Positions 16,492 to 25,697 of a stretch of 64,000 nt of DNA are shown one piece after another (positions within the stretch are counted from its first letter, which is position 1; each line of letters begins with the position of its first letter). The DNA is taken from contig NZ_SLWS01000002.1 of NCBI RefSeq assembly GCF_004345645.1, forward strand, positions 682,001-746,000, in the 5' to 3' direction. Both the position numbers and the translations under genes were made by a program. This DNA comes from Actinocrispum wychmicini (GTDB lineage Bacteria; Actinomycetota; Actinomycetes; Mycobacteriales; Pseudonocardiaceae). The notes under the pieces were generated by a model. That model saw nothing but the letters and a program-made list of their open reading frames with translations. It ran no database searches and was not told where the DNA came from.

Positions 16492-17043
16492 ATGAGCGAT
16501 CCCGTAGTCGTGCTCGACCCTCGTCGCGCGTGGGGCCTTGTGGTGCTGCGCGGCGTCATGGCCCTGCTGTTCGGCCTGTTCTCGCTGATCTGGCCGGAGA
16601 TCACTGTGCTGGCGTTCGCCCTGCTGTTCGGGATCTACGCGCTCGCCGACGGCATCGGCCTGCTGATGGACGCGTTCCGCAACCCGGACAAGTCCAACCG
16701 GGGCATCCGGATCGCCGGCGGCGTGCTCGGCATCGTCGCCGGGATCCTGGCGATCGCCTGGCCCGGACTGACCGTGCTGGCCCTGGCGGTGATCATCGGC
16801 GTGTGGGCGATCATCACCGGCTTCACCGAGATGGCCGCGGCCTTCCGGCTGCGCAAGCAGATCGAGAACGAGATCCTGCTCGGCCTGGCCGGCCTGGTGT
16901 CGGTGATCTTCGGCGTGGTCGTGCTGGCCTGGCCGCTCGCCGGGGCGGTCACGATCGCCGCGATCATCGGCATCTTCGCGCTGGTGTACGGCGTCGTCCT
17001 GATCGGACTCGGCATCCGGCTGCGCACACTGGTGCGTGCCTGA
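16492..17043 (+). CDS. HdeD-family membrane protein (DUF308)
   Basis: 183 residues with six hydrophobic helices in three repeats, each carrying the DUF308 pattern G-(V/I)-x8-LAWPL (SLIWPEITVLAF, LAIAWPGLTVLAL, VLAWPLAGAVTI). Related to E. coli HdeD, which affects acid resistance, but actinobacterial members are uncharacterised. Start placed at ATG 16492; an upstream in-frame GTG at 16444 would enter the promoter of the neighbouring gene. Divergent from the SnoaL-fold gene. Confidence 0.85.
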   Translation: MSDPVVVLDPRRAWGLVVLRGVMALLFGLFSLIWPEITVLAFALLFGIYALADGIGLLMDAFRNPDKSNRGIRIAGGVLGIVAGILAIAWPGLTVLALAVIIGVWAIITGFTEMAAAFRLRKQIENEILLGLAGLVSVIFGVVVLAWPLAGAVTIAAIIGIFALVYGVVLIGLGIRLRTLVRA

Positions 17044-17112
17044 CAACACGATTGCGGCTGCCCCTAAGGTGAAGCCCATTGACCAGGGACTCCACCCAGG
17101 GGGGACGCCAAC

Positions 17113-18126
17113 GTGAGTGACAGCAACGACTGGTCCGCGCCGGACCAGGAGTCCCAACGACCGCAGGATCCCCTGCCGCAGTACCCGATGGCCCCGCCCC
17201 CGCCGCAGCAGTACTACGGGCCGAGGTATGTGCCCAAGCCCGGCGTGATCCCGCTGCGCCCGTTGGGTCTCGGCGAGATCCTGGACGGCGCGGTCACCAC
17301 GATCCGCACGTACCCCAAGCAGATGCTCGGTGTGTCCGCGCTCGTGGAGACGGTGTCGGCGCTGCTGTCCCTCGGCGTGCTGCTGTACGTGCGGTTCCAG
17401 ACCGACCTGTTGGTGGTCCGGCTGCCGGCGGACCAGTACGACGTTCAGGCCAACCTGGACGCGGCGTTCGACGCCTTCCGGGCGACGCTGGTGGTGGCCA
17501 TCCCGGCACTGGTGATCGCGGTACTGGCCCGCGCGTTCCTCACCGGGTTCCTCACCGTCGTGGTCGGCAAGGCCGTCCTCGGCCAGTCGGTCTCGTTCAG
17601 CGAGACGTGGCAGCACGTGAAGCCCCGCGTCGGCGCCCTGCTCGGCGCCAGCGTCCTGTACACGCTGATGGTGGTCGGCGCCTCGTTCGGCTTCCTCGTC
17701 CCCGGGATCTGGCTGTACGTCCTGTTCAGCCTGACCAGCACCGCGCTGATCCTGGAAGGCGCCAAGGTCGGCGGCGCCTTCGGCCGCTCCCGGGACCTGG
17801 TCAGCGGGGCGTGGTGGCGCACGTGCGGCATCCTGCTGCTGGCGACCATCCTCGCCGCCATCCTGTCGTACATCATCGAACTGCCGGTCAACCTGCTGTC
17901 CGGCGGCCTGTACAACCTGACCGGCACCGGGCCCGTCCCGGACCTGGGCCTGGCGATCCTGCTCAACGCGGTCGCGGGGATCCTCGCGGGCACACTCACC
18001 CAGCCGTTCGTCTCGGGCGTGACCACGCTGGTCTACATCGACCGCCGGATGCGCCGGGAAGGCATGGACATCGAGCTGACCAGGCAGGCCGGCATCACCC
18101 CGCCCGGCCCGGCCCAGCCGGCCTGA
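17113..18126 (+). CDS. Polytopic membrane protein, first gene of the MoxR/DUF58 cluster
   Basis: 337 residues. A Pro/Gln-rich cytoplasmic N-terminus (PQYPMAPPPPQQYY) leads to IPLRPLGLGEILDGAVTTIRTYPKQMLG, the start of the GlpQ-like membrane-domain family, then about six helices and a basic C-terminal tail. GTG 17113 follows GGGGGGAC. Its TGA overlaps the ATG of the DUF4129 gene. Members sit at the head of the MoxR / DUF58 / DUF4129 cluster in many actinobacteria and are thought to scaffold it in the membrane; role inferred from that recurring arrangement. Confidence 0.8.
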   Translation: MSDSNDWSAPDQESQRPQDPLPQYPMAPPPPQQYYGPRYVPKPGVIPLRPLGLGEILDGAVTTIRTYPKQMLGVSALVETVSALLSLGVLLYVRFQTDLLVVRLPADQYDVQANLDAAFDAFRATLVVAIPALVIAVLARAFLTGFLTVVVGKAVLGQSVSFSETWQHVKPRVGALLGASVLYTLMVVGASFGFLVPGIWLYVLFSLTSTALILEGAKVGGAFGRSRDLVSGAWWRTCGILLLATILAAILSYIIELPVNLLSGGLYNLTGTGPVPDLGLAILLNAVAGILAGTLTQPFVSGVTTLVYIDRRMRREGMDIELTRQAGITPPGPAQPA

Positions 18127-18716
18127 TGAGCGACACCCCGGTCGACGTCGGCCGCGACGCGGCCCGAGACGCGGCAACGCGTGAACTGTCCGACCCGGCG
18201 TACCACCAGGCCGCGCCGTCCTGGATAGACCGCGCGCTGCGTTGGCTGGTCGCGCGGCTGATGGAGCTGCTGAACGCGGTCAACCAGTTCGTGCCTGGCG
18301 GGTTCCTCGGGCTGATCATCATCATCGCGGTCATCGTGGTGATCAGGACCCGCGCCGGGCGGATGACCCGGACCGCGAGCGGTGCCGTGTTCGCCGGAAA
18401 GCGGTTGTCCGCGTCGGATCACCGCCGTGCCGCCGAGGAAGCCGTCGCCCGGGGCGACCTGGCCGAGGCGGTCCGCGAACGGTTCCGGGCGATCGCGCGT
18501 GGGCTTGAGGAACGCGGTGTGCTCGACGAGCGTTCCGGCCGGACCGTCGACGAACTGGCCCGCGAGGCCGGTGCCAGGATTCCCCCGCACGCGACGGCTT
18601 TGCGGTCGGCGGCGCTGATGTTCGACGACGTCTGGTACGGCGGCCACCCGGCCACCCTCGCGGGCTACCACGAGCTGGTGGATCTCGACCTGGCCCTGGA
18701 CGGCGTGCGCGCATGA
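18126..18716 (+). CDS. DUF4129 domain membrane protein
   Basis: 196 residues with one membrane helix (FLGLIIIIAVIVVIRTRAG, near residues 59-77) and a C-terminal DUF4129 domain: HRRAAEEAVARGDLAEAVRERFRAIARGLEERG, DELAREAGA and MFDDVWYGGHPATLAGY. The ATG shares bases with the previous stop (TGATG) and its own stop overlaps the next ATG, so translation is coupled through the operon. The domain is always linked with MoxR ATPases; its biochemistry is unknown. Confidence 0.87.
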   Translation: MSDTPVDVGRDAARDAATRELSDPAYHQAAPSWIDRALRWLVARLMELLNAVNQFVPGGFLGLIIIIAVIVVIRTRAGRMTRTASGAVFAGKRLSASDHRRAAEEAVARGDLAEAVRERFRAIARGLEERGVLDERSGRTVDELAREAGARIPPHATALRSAALMFDDVWYGGHPATLAGYHELVDLDLALDGVRA

Positions 18717-19855
18717 CGTCAACGGCATCGATGCTCGACCCTGCAAGCAGGTCTTCGGTCTTGGACCCGAGCGCCCGCCGGATCTGGCGTTCGGCCCGTG
18801 GCCCGGTCATCGTCGGCGCGATCGTGATCGCCGCGGCCATCGTCATCATGTTGCTGAGCGGGTCGAACAAGGCCGGTTCGCTGGAGCCGGAGTCCGTCAC
18901 GCCGGACGGCAGCCGCGCGATCGCCCGGCTCCTCAAGGACTACCGGGTTCAAGTGTCCCGTGTGGACACTGTGGCCGGGGCCGCGGCGGCCGTGTCCGGC
19001 GACACCACGCTGCTGGTCGCCCGACCGGACTGGGTCCCGCCGGACCGGCTGGCGGACCTGGTCGGCGCGGCCGGTCACAGTGTCCTGGTCGGCCCCCAGG
19101 GCGAGGCGCTGCGCAAGGTGCTGTCCGGCGTCGACGTGCGCGCCACAGTGACTGTCCAGACCCGCGAGCCCGAATGCGCGTTCGACGCCGCCAGGACGGC
19201 CGGGAACGCGCGGATCGGCGGCGTCTCGTACCACGGGCCCACCACGTGCTACGGCGGCACGCTCGTGTCGGCGGGCAAGATCACCGTCCTCGGCGACGGG
19301 ACACCGCTGACCAACGACGTTCTCGACGAGGACGGCAACGCCGCGCTCGCCCTGCACCTGCTGGGCCCGCATCCGCGCGTGGTCTGGTACATGCCGAGCC
19401 TGTCCGAGGCGGCCGGCCAGCAGGGCTCGCGGAGCTTCTTCGACCTGGTGCCGGGTGGCTGGAAGTACGGCCTGATCATGGCCGCGATCGCGGTCGTCCT
19501 GCTGGCGTTGTGGCGCGGCCGCAGGCTGGGACCGGTGGTCACCGAGCCGCTGCCGATCGTCGTCCGCGCCGCGGAGACCACCGAAGGCCGCGCCCGGCTG
19601 TACCGCCGCGCCCGCGCCACCGACCACGCCGCCACCGCGCTGCGGCAGGCCACCGTCGGCCGTCTGCTGCCCATGCTCGGCCTCGCCGTGGACGCCTCCC
19701 CGGCAGCCGTCGTCGAGCGGGTCGCCGAACGCACCGGCCGGCCCGGACCCGAGATCCACCCGGTCCTGTACGGGCCGCCGCCATCGACCGAGCAAGCCCT
19801 TGTCCATTTGGCCAACGCCTTGGACAACCTGACCAACGAGGTCCGAACGAAATGA
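18713..19855 (+). CDS. DUF4350 domain membrane protein
   Basis: 380 residues: cytoplasmic tail, one helix (VIVGAIVIAAAIVIMLL), an extracellular domain of about 200 residues with paired cysteines and NSTxGxxA-like features typical of DUF4350 (PDGSRAIARLLKDYRV), a second helix (YGLIMAAIAVVLLALW) and a cytoplasmic helical tail ending in TEQALVHLANALDNLTNEV. Fixed partner of the MoxR cluster. Start and stop overlap its neighbours as ATGA. Confidence 0.85.
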   Translation: MTSTASMLDPASRSSVLDPSARRIWRSARGPVIVGAIVIAAAIVIMLLSGSNKAGSLEPESVTPDGSRAIARLLKDYRVQVSRVDTVAGAAAAVSGDTTLLVARPDWVPPDRLADLVGAAGHSVLVGPQGEALRKVLSGVDVRATVTVQTREPECAFDAARTAGNARIGGVSYHGPTTCYGGTLVSAGKITVLGDGTPLTNDVLDEDGNAALALHLLGPHPRVVWYMPSLSEAAGQQGSRSFFDLVPGGWKYGLIMAAIAVVLLALWRGRRLGPVVTEPLPIVVRAAETTEGRARLYRRARATDHAATALRQATVGRLLPMLGLAVDASPAAVVERVAERTGRPGPEIHPVLYGPPPSTEQALVHLANALDNLTNEVRTK

Positions 19856-20805
19856 CGGAGAACTCCCGCGCGGCGCTCGTCGCGTTGCGTGCCGAGGTCG
19901 GCAAGGCGGTCGTCGGCAACGACGCCGCGGTCACCGGCCTGATCATCGCCTTGCTGTGCCGCGGGCACGTGCTCATCGAAGGTGTCCCCGGGGTGGCCAA
20001 GACGCTGCTGGTGCGGGCGTTGGCCGGCGCGCTCGACCTCAAGTGCACGCGGATCCAGTTCACCCCGGACCTGATGCCCGGGGACGTCACCGGCTCGATC
20101 GTGTACGACCCGCACAAGGCCGACTTCGCGTTCCGCGAGGGCCCGGTGTTCACGTCGCTGCTGATCGCGGACGAGATCAACCGGACGCCGCCGAAGACCC
20201 AGTCGGCGCTGCTGGAGGCGATGGAGGAACGCCAGGTCTCGATCGACGGCACCGGCCGGCCGCTGCCGGATCCGTTCATCGTGGTCGCCACCCAGAACCC
20301 GGTCGAGTACGAAGGCACGTACCCATTGCCAGAGGCACAGCTGGACCGGTTCCTGCTCAAGCTGACCATGCCGACGCCGAACCGAGACGACGAGATCGGC
20401 ATCCTCACCCGGCACGCGCACGGCTTCGACCCGCGTGACCTCGCCGGCGCCGGCATCCGGCCGGTCGCGGGCCGCGCGGACCTGGACGCCGGACGCGCGG
20501 CTGTACGGTCGTTGACCGTGCACGAGAACGTCATCGGCTATGTCGTGGACATCTGCCGTGCGACGCGGAACTCTCCTGCGATCCGTCTTGGCGTATCCCC
20601 GCGTGGTGCGACGGCGTTGCTGGCCGCCGCGCGTGCGTGGGCGTGGCTGTCCGGCCGCGAGTACGTGACACCCGACGACGTGAAAGCGTTGGCACGGCCC
20701 GCTTTGCGGCACCGGCTGGAGCTGCGGCCCGAGGCCGAACTGGAAGGCACGACAGCGGACGGCGTGCTGGACGGTGTGCTGGCGGCCGTGCCGGTTCCCC
20801 GCTGA
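19852..20805 (+). CDS. MoxR-family AAA+ ATPase
   Basis: 317 residues. Walker A GVPGVAKT (residues 44-51), Walker B LLIADEINR, sensor 1 VATQNPVEYEGTYPLPEAQLDRF, arginine fingers, and the C-terminal lid SPRGATALLAAARAWAWLSGREYVTPDDVK are intact. MoxR proteins act as chaperone-like ATPases that activate partner complexes, with VWA or DUF58 proteins as partners. The partner DUF58 gene follows with overlap. Cytoplasmic. Confidence 0.95.
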   Translation: MTENSRAALVALRAEVGKAVVGNDAAVTGLIIALLCRGHVLIEGVPGVAKTLLVRALAGALDLKCTRIQFTPDLMPGDVTGSIVYDPHKADFAFREGPVFTSLLIADEINRTPPKTQSALLEAMEERQVSIDGTGRPLPDPFIVVATQNPVEYEGTYPLPEAQLDRFLLKLTMPTPNRDDEIGILTRHAHGFDPRDLAGAGIRPVAGRADLDAGRAAVRSLTVHENVIGYVVDICRATRNSPAIRLGVSPRGATALLAAARAWAWLSGREYVTPDDVKALARPALRHRLELRPEAELEGTTADGVLDGVLAAVPVPR

Positions 20806-22097
20806 TGGCACTCACCGGCCGCGCGGGCCTGCTCGCCCTCGTCGGCGCCCTGGTCGTCGGGTTCCTCGTGCCGTCGTGGGCCGGGATCGGCCTGGTCACC
20901 TTGGCGATCCTGGCGCTGGTGCTGGTCGACCTGGCGCTCGCCGGGTCCGTGCGCGGGCTCGTGTTCTCCCGTGGTGGCACCAAGTTGGTACGTCTCGGGG
21001 AACAGGCCGAAGTGACGTTGACGATCAACAACCCGGGTCGCGCGCGGGTCCATGGGCTCCTGCGCGACGCGTGGCCGCCGAGCGCGGGCGCGTCCGATCG
21101 GCACCGCGTGGACATCGCCGGCAACGGGCGGCAGACCGTGACGACCGTGATGCGCCCGACTCGACGCGGAGACCGCATGGCGTACCGCGTGACCGTCCGT
21201 GCCGTGGGACCGCTTGGTGTGGCCGCACGGCAGGGATCACATTCCGTGCCGTGGACCGTGCGGGTGCTGCCGCCGTTCGCCAGCCGACGGCACCTGCCCG
21301 CGCGGCTGGCCCGGCTGCGGGAGATGGACGGCCGGCTGCGTAGCCTGGTTCGTGGCCAGGGCACCGAGTTCGACTCGCTTCGGTCCTATGTGGTCGGTGA
21401 CGACGTCCGGTCGATCGACTGGCGGGCCACGGCCCGTTCGCCCGAGGTGATGGTCCGCACGTGGCGTCCGGAACGTGACCGCCACCTGATCCTGGTGCTG
21501 GACACCGGTCGCACGTCCGCCGGGCGCGTCGGCGACATTCCCCGCCTGGACGCGTCGATGGACGCTGCCCTGCTGCTCGCCGCGCTCGCGTCCCGCGCGG
21601 GCGACCGGGTCGACCTGATCGCGTACGACCGCACGGTCCGCGCGAGTGTGCAGGGGATGTCCGCGTCGGAGTTGTTGCCGGCGTTGGTGAACGCCATGGC
21701 CAGGCTGGAACCCGCGTTGGTCGAGTCGGACGCCCGCGGTGTCACCGCCGAGGTGCTCCGCCGCACCCGTCGCCGGTCGCTGGTGGTGTTGTTGACCGCA
21801 CTGGACCCGGATCCGTTGGAACAAGGGTTGTTGCCGGTGCTGCGGACGTTGACGTCGCGGCATCTGGTGCTGCTGGCCAGCGTCGCCGACCCGCGGATCG
21901 CTGAGATGGCCACCGCCCGCGGCGACGCGGAAGCCGTGTTCGACAGTGCGGCGGCCGAACGTGCCCGCCAGGAACGCCAGCACATGGCGGCGTGGCTGCG
22001 TCGCCTCGGCGTCGAAGTCGTCGACGCCACGCCGGACGAACTGGCGCCGGCCCTCGCGGACATGTACCTCGCCCTGAAGGCCGCCGGCCGCCTCTAG
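20805..22097 (+). CDS. DUF58 domain protein, MoxR partner
   Basis: 430 residues. Two short membrane helices at the N-terminus (LLALVGALVVGFLVPSW and GLVTLAILALVLVDLAL), a beta-rich middle, the DUF58 signature GTEFDSLRSYVVGDDVRSIDWRATAR, then a von Willebrand-like fold with LVLDTGRTS and DASMDAALLLAALASRAGDRVDLI. In known cases DUF58 proteins are activated or inserted with MoxR help. Stop overlaps the stop of the convergent SpoIIM-like gene. Confidence 0.92.
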   Translation: MALTGRAGLLALVGALVVGFLVPSWAGIGLVTLAILALVLVDLALAGSVRGLVFSRGGTKLVRLGEQAEVTLTINNPGRARVHGLLRDAWPPSAGASDRHRVDIAGNGRQTVTTVMRPTRRGDRMAYRVTVRAVGPLGVAARQGSHSVPWTVRVLPPFASRRHLPARLARLREMDGRLRSLVRGQGTEFDSLRSYVVGDDVRSIDWRATARSPEVMVRTWRPERDRHLILVLDTGRTSAGRVGDIPRLDASMDAALLLAALASRAGDRVDLIAYDRTVRASVQGMSASELLPALVNAMARLEPALVESDARGVTAEVLRRTRRRSLVVLLTALDPDPLEQGLLPVLRTLTSRHLVLLASVADPRIAEMATARGDAEAVFDSAAAERARQERQHMAAWLRRLGVEVVDATPDELAPALADMYLALKAAGRL

Positions 22098-23101
22098 ACC
22101 GCGGTCGGCAGCGTGTCCTCCGCGTAGCGCGCGTCCACGTCGCCCGTCTCGCCCATCCGCGCGGCACGACGGCCGACGACGAACACGTACGCCAGGAACA
22201 ACAACTCCGCCAATACCCCGATCCCGACGCGAGCCCAGGTAGGCAGACCGGATGGCGTCACGAACGCTTCGATCGCCCCGGAGACGGCCAGCACGCACAC
22301 CAGCCCGAGCGCGACCGCGACGACCGAACGCCCTTCCGCGGCCAACGCTTCCGCGCGCGTCCGGCCGCGTGGGTCGATCACCGTCCACCCGAGCCGCAGT
22401 CCGATTCCCGACGCGACGAACACCGCTGTGAGCTCAAGCAGTCCATGCGGGGCAAGCAGACCAAGGAACACGTCGCCCCGGCCGGCGGCCGTCATCAGGC
22501 CGATGCCCACGCCGAGGTTCAGCGCGTTCCCCCACAGCAGGAACACCACCGGGACGCCCAGTAGGACACCGAGCAGCAGGCACCCCGCGGCGATCCACGC
22601 GTTGTTGGTCCACACCTCGGCCGCGAACGAGCCCGCGGGATTGCTGGAGTAGTACGCCTCGTACGCGCCGCCCGGCTTCGTCATCTGCTGGATCTGTTCA
22701 GGTGCGGCGATGCTGCCCTGCACGTCCGTGTTCGTCGCCACCCAGACCGCGATCAGGCCCGACACCGCGAGGAACGCCAGCGCGGTGGGCACCCACCATC
22801 GTCCACCCAGGTACAGCGCGGCCGGCAGGCGGCGCGCGAAGAACAGCCCGAACTCACGCCACGCGGGACTGTCGGTCCCGGTGATCGCCGACCGGGCCCT
22901 GGCCACCAACGTCGACAACCTGGCGACGAGCGCCGGATCGGGCGCCTCGGTCCGCACGATCGACAGGTGGGTGGCGGCCCGCTGGTAGAGGCGCACCAAC
23001 TCGTCGGCCTCCGGCCCGCGCACCCGCCCAGCGTGCTGGGCCAGCTGGCCCAGCCGGTCCCATTCGGCGCGATGCGCCGCCACGAACACGTCGACGTCCA
23101 C
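22094..23101 (-). CDS. SpoIIM-family membrane protein
   Basis: 335 residues: cytosolic helical N-terminus (FVAAHRAEWDRLGQL, ADELVRLYQRAATHLS) followed by five or six helices. NNAWIAAGCLLLGVLLG, GNALNLGVGIGLM and APHGLLELTAVFVASGIGLRLG match the stage II sporulation protein M family. In non-endospore formers such proteins accompany MoxR and RDD genes, as here. GTG start at 23101 with no clear ribosome site; the divergent RDD gene begins 35 bases away. Role in spores is not implied. Confidence 0.88.
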   Translation of the reverse strand: MDVDVFVAAHRAEWDRLGQLAQHAGRVRGPEADELVRLYQRAATHLSIVRTEAPDPALVARLSTLVARARSAITGTDSPAWREFGLFFARRLPAALYLGGRWWVPTALAFLAVSGLIAVWVATNTDVQGSIAAPEQIQQMTKPGGAYEAYYSSNPAGSFAAEVWTNNAWIAAGCLLLGVLLGVPVVFLLWGNALNLGVGIGLMTAAGRGDVFLGLLAPHGLLELTAVFVASGIGLRLGWTVIDPRGRTRAEALAAEGRSVVAVALGLVCVLAVSGAIEAFVTPSGLPTWARVGIGVLAELLFLAYVFVVGRRAARMGETGDVDARYAEDTLPTAV

Positions 23102-23136
23102 GCCCCGTACTATTCCGCATTGACCAGGGGGTGCAC

Positions 23137-23958
23137 GTGTCAGATCTCGTCAGCGGCGAAGCCGTCGTCCTGGAGCTGCGGGTGGCGCGGGTCGCCAGCC
23201 GCGGCCTCGCCATGGCGTTGGACGTGCTGATCCAGGGCTTCACCCTGTGGATCACGCTGCTGCTGCTGATCCTCGGCGGCCTGATCGGCTTCGACTCGGC
23301 CCTGAGCGCGGCGGTCACCCTGCTCACCATCGTGCTCGTGGTGGTCGGCTACCCGGTGATCATGGAGACGCTCACCCGGGGCCGGACGGTCGGCAAGATC
23401 GCGCTGGGCCTGCGGGTGGTCCGCGTCGACGGCGGCCCGATCCGGTTCCGCCAGGCCCTGGTCCGCGGCCTGGCCGGGTTCTTCGTGGACTTCTGGGCAC
23501 TGGGCGTGCTCGGCGCGGTCGCGGTGATCGTGTCGATGTCGTCGAAGAAGGGCCAGCGCGTGGGCGACATGCTCGCCGGCACCCTGGTGATCCGGGAACG
23601 GGTGCCCGAGCAGCGCGTGCCGTACGTGGTGATGCCGCCACCGCTCGCCGCCTGGGCGTCGGAACTGCACGTGGCCGCCCTGCCCAACGACCTCGCCCTG
23701 GCCGTCCGCCAGTACCTCGGCCGGGTGCACGAACTGCGCTACGAAGCCGCCGCCTCGCTGGGCTATCGGCTCGCCGTGGACGTCAGCAACCACCTGGGCG
23801 CGCCGATCCCGCCCGGTGTTCCACCGTACGACTACCTCATCGCTGTGCTGGCCGAGCGACGCAACCGTGAGATGTCCCAACAGATGCAGCCGCCGCCCGT
23901 GGCAGCGCCGCCCCCACAGGAGTTCGGCCCGGACTCACCGTTCGCGCCGCCAAGTTAG
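23137..23958 (+). CDS. RDD-family membrane protein
   Basis: 273 residues. The RDD domain of four helices is at residues 1-155: GEAVVLELRVARVASRGLAMALDVL supplies the Arg-Asp pair region, and TRGRTVGKIALGLRVVRVDGGPIRF with GQRVGDMLAGTLVIRERVPEQRV form the family signature. A soluble C-terminal domain ends in a Pro-rich tail. GTG 23137 is 6 bases after AGGGGG; GTG 23131 overlaps that site and is less likely. Member of the MoxR cluster; molecular function unknown. Confidence 0.88.
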   Translation: MSDLVSGEAVVLELRVARVASRGLAMALDVLIQGFTLWITLLLLILGGLIGFDSALSAAVTLLTIVLVVVGYPVIMETLTRGRTVGKIALGLRVVRVDGGPIRFRQALVRGLAGFFVDFWALGVLGAVAVIVSMSSKKGQRVGDMLAGTLVIRERVPEQRVPYVVMPPPLAAWASELHVAALPNDLALAVRQYLGRVHELRYEAAASLGYRLAVDVSNHLGAPIPPGVPPYDYLIAVLAERRNREMSQQMQPPPVAAPPPQEFGPDSPFAPPS

Positions 23959-24797
23959 GCCGTCGAGCACACGGCTACGTGGTCGCGGTATTCGCTGGGG
24001 CTCATCCCGTGGAACCGTTTGAAGGCGGCGCTGAAGCCGAACGCGTCCGCGTATCCGACCTGGCGCGCAACCGTGGCGATGGTCGCGGCGGACTCGGTCA
24101 GCAGGTCGGCGGCCAACGTCATCCGCCAGTCGGTCAGGTACGTCAACGGCGGCTCACCCACGAGCTTGCCGAACCGATGCGCCAGCGTCGTCCGCGAAAC
24201 TCCGGCTTCACGGGCCAACGTGACCAGCGTCCACGGCTTGTCCGGCGCGGTGTGCATGGCCCTGAGCACCGGGCCGATCGCGTCGTCGCTCAACGCGTGC
24301 AGCCAGCCGGGCGCGACGACCTCCGGCTGGTCGAACCACGTGCGCAGGGTGCACACCACCAGCCAGTCGAGCAGGCGGTCCTGGGCCTGCCCCGACGGCG
24401 CGGCGGCGACGTGCGAGTCCAGGAAGGCGAGCAGCGGAGTGCAGTCCTCGGCGCACGGCACCACGAGGACGGGTGGCAGCACGCCCAGCAGCCGCTGCGC
24501 CACCTTGCCCCGCAGTTGATAGCTTCCGACCAGGAGCACCGCGCGGTCGTCCGGCGCTGCGCCCGGCTTGTCGGTGACGACGATCGGGCTGGGTCCGCGC
24601 GCGATCACCGTGTCCCCTACCTGCACCGGTTTCTCGTCGCCGCCGTGGGTAAGCAACGCCTCGCCTCGCAGCGGGGTGAGCATGGTCAGCGACGCTTCGT
24701 CGTCGAACCGCAGCGTCCACGGCGGCGACAGTTCCGTCCGGCCGAAGCGGACACCGTCGGCGCGGACACCCCGGAGCAGATCGTCGAACGGGTCCAT
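23955..24797 (-). CDS. AraC-family transcriptional regulator (AraC-binding-like N-terminus)
   Basis: 280 residues. The N-terminal cupin-like domain (SPPWTLRFDDEASLTMLTPLRG, VQVGDTVIARGPSP) matches the AraC_binding/Cupin_6 type that senses small ligands. Two helix-turn-helix units follow: TLVTLAREAGVSRTTLAHRFGKLVGEPPLTYLTDWRM, then IATVARQVGYADAFGFSAAFKRFHGMSPSEYR. Start at ATG 24797; GTG 24806 is possible. The same frame continues upstream but through the divergent promoter and the next gene, so it was rejected. Divergent from an NmrA-like oxidoreductase, its likely target. Confidence 0.9.
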   Translation of the reverse strand: MDPFDDLLRGVRADGVRFGRTELSPPWTLRFDDEASLTMLTPLRGEALLTHGGDEKPVQVGDTVIARGPSPIVVTDKPGAAPDDRAVLLVGSYQLRGKVAQRLLGVLPPVLVVPCAEDCTPLLAFLDSHVAAAPSGQAQDRLLDWLVVCTLRTWFDQPEVVAPGWLHALSDDAIGPVLRAMHTAPDKPWTLVTLAREAGVSRTTLAHRFGKLVGEPPLTYLTDWRMTLAADLLTESAATIATVARQVGYADAFGFSAAFKRFHGMSPSEYRDHVAVCSTA

Positions 24798-24856
24798 GTC
24801 CTTCACGATAGCGATCCGGACGAATGGACATGGTCCGCGGACTTCGGGCCATGTCC
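24794..24856. promoter_or_regulatory. Three CCATGTCC sites between araC-type and NmrA-type genes
   Basis: CCATGTCC occurs at 24794-24801 and 24849-24856, and its inverse GGACATGG at 24826-24833. The last two form an inverted repeat with 15 bases between the arms; the first overlaps the regulator start. Regular 8-base half-sites in a 90-base divergent gap are likely binding sites of the adjacent AraC-type regulator. Confidence 0.5.
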
Positions 24857-24887
24857 GGACCTGGCCGGTGGCGGTTGACTCAGTGCC

Positions 24888-25697
24888 ATGATCTTGGTTC
24901 TTGGAGCGACAGGCAAAACCGGACGGCGACTGGTGCGGACCCTGCGGGCGGCGGGCGAGCCGGTCCGGGCCGCGTCCCGGTCGGGCGAGGTGCGGTTCGA
25001 CTGGACGGACCCGGACACGTGGCCGGCGGTACTGGCCGGGGTGTCCGCCGTCTACCTGGTGGCCCCGGACGACCCGGCGCCGATCCCGGACTTCGTCAAG
25101 CAGGCGGTCCAGGCGGGGGTCGGCCGGTTCGTGGCGCTGTCCGCACGCGGGCTGGACCACATTTCCGAAGGTGCTTTCCAGGGCATGGCCACCGCGGAAC
25201 GGGCCGTGCGCGACTCCGGTGTGCAGTGGACGATCATCCGCCCGAACAACTTCAGCCAGAACTTCAGCGAGGACCTGTGGCACGCCACACTGCGGTCCGG
25301 CCGGCTGGCGCTCCCGACGGGTGCCGTGCCCGAGCCGTTCATCGACGCCCAGGACATCGCTGACGTCGCCGCTGTCCTGCTGACCTCGGACGGCCACCAC
25401 GAGCAGGTGTACGACATCTCCGGACCGCAGGCGTTCACCTTCGGCGAGGCGGTGGCGACGATCGCCAAGGCAGCCGGCCGAGAGATCGACTACGTGGAGC
25501 TGACACCGGCGGAGTACCAGGCCGAACTGCGGGCCGCAGGCGTGCCTGAGGCGTTCGTCAGCGAACTGGACGCGTTGTTCACCGTGTTGCGCGCCGGACA
25601 CAACGCGAAGCCCGCCGACGGCGTCCGGCAGGTGCTCGGCCGCGATCCGGTGGACTTCGCCGGCTACGTCTCGAAAGCAGTGGATGCCTGGACCTAA
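24888..25697 (+). CDS. NmrA-like NAD(P)-binding oxidoreductase
   Basis: 269 residues, atypical SDR. The nucleotide-binding motif LVLGATGKTGRRLV starts at residue 3; SARGLDHISEGAFQGMATAERAVRDSGVQWTIIRPNNFSQNF is the NmrA-type core without the Tyr-Lys catalytic pair of classical SDRs. Related to NAD(P)H:quinone oxidoreductases and redox sensors. ATG 24888. Likely controlled by the divergent AraC-type regulator. Its stop overlaps that of the convergent kinase gene. Confidence 0.87.
   Translation: MILVLGATGKTGRRLVRTLRAAGEPVRAASRSGEVRFDWTDPDTWPAVLAGVSAVYLVAPDDPAPIPDFVKQAVQAGVGRFVALSARGLDHISEGAFQGMATAERAVRDSGVQWTIIRPNNFSQNFSEDLWHATLRSGRLALPTGAVPEPFIDAQDIADVAAVLLTSDGHHEQVYDISGPQAFTFGEAVATIAKAAGREIDYVELTPAEYQAELRAAGVPEAFVSELDALFTVLRAGHNAKPADGVRQVLGRDPVDFAGYVSKAVDAWT

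Noticed and set aside
16408..18177. 589-codon frame on the minus strand
   Set aside because: Opposite HdeD-type and MoxR-cluster genes; Gln/His/Arg-rich and without motifs.
23955..25601. 548-residue form of the AraC-type protein
   Set aside because: The extra N-terminus is encoded antisense to the NmrA-like gene and through the promoter gap; homology begins at about 24797.
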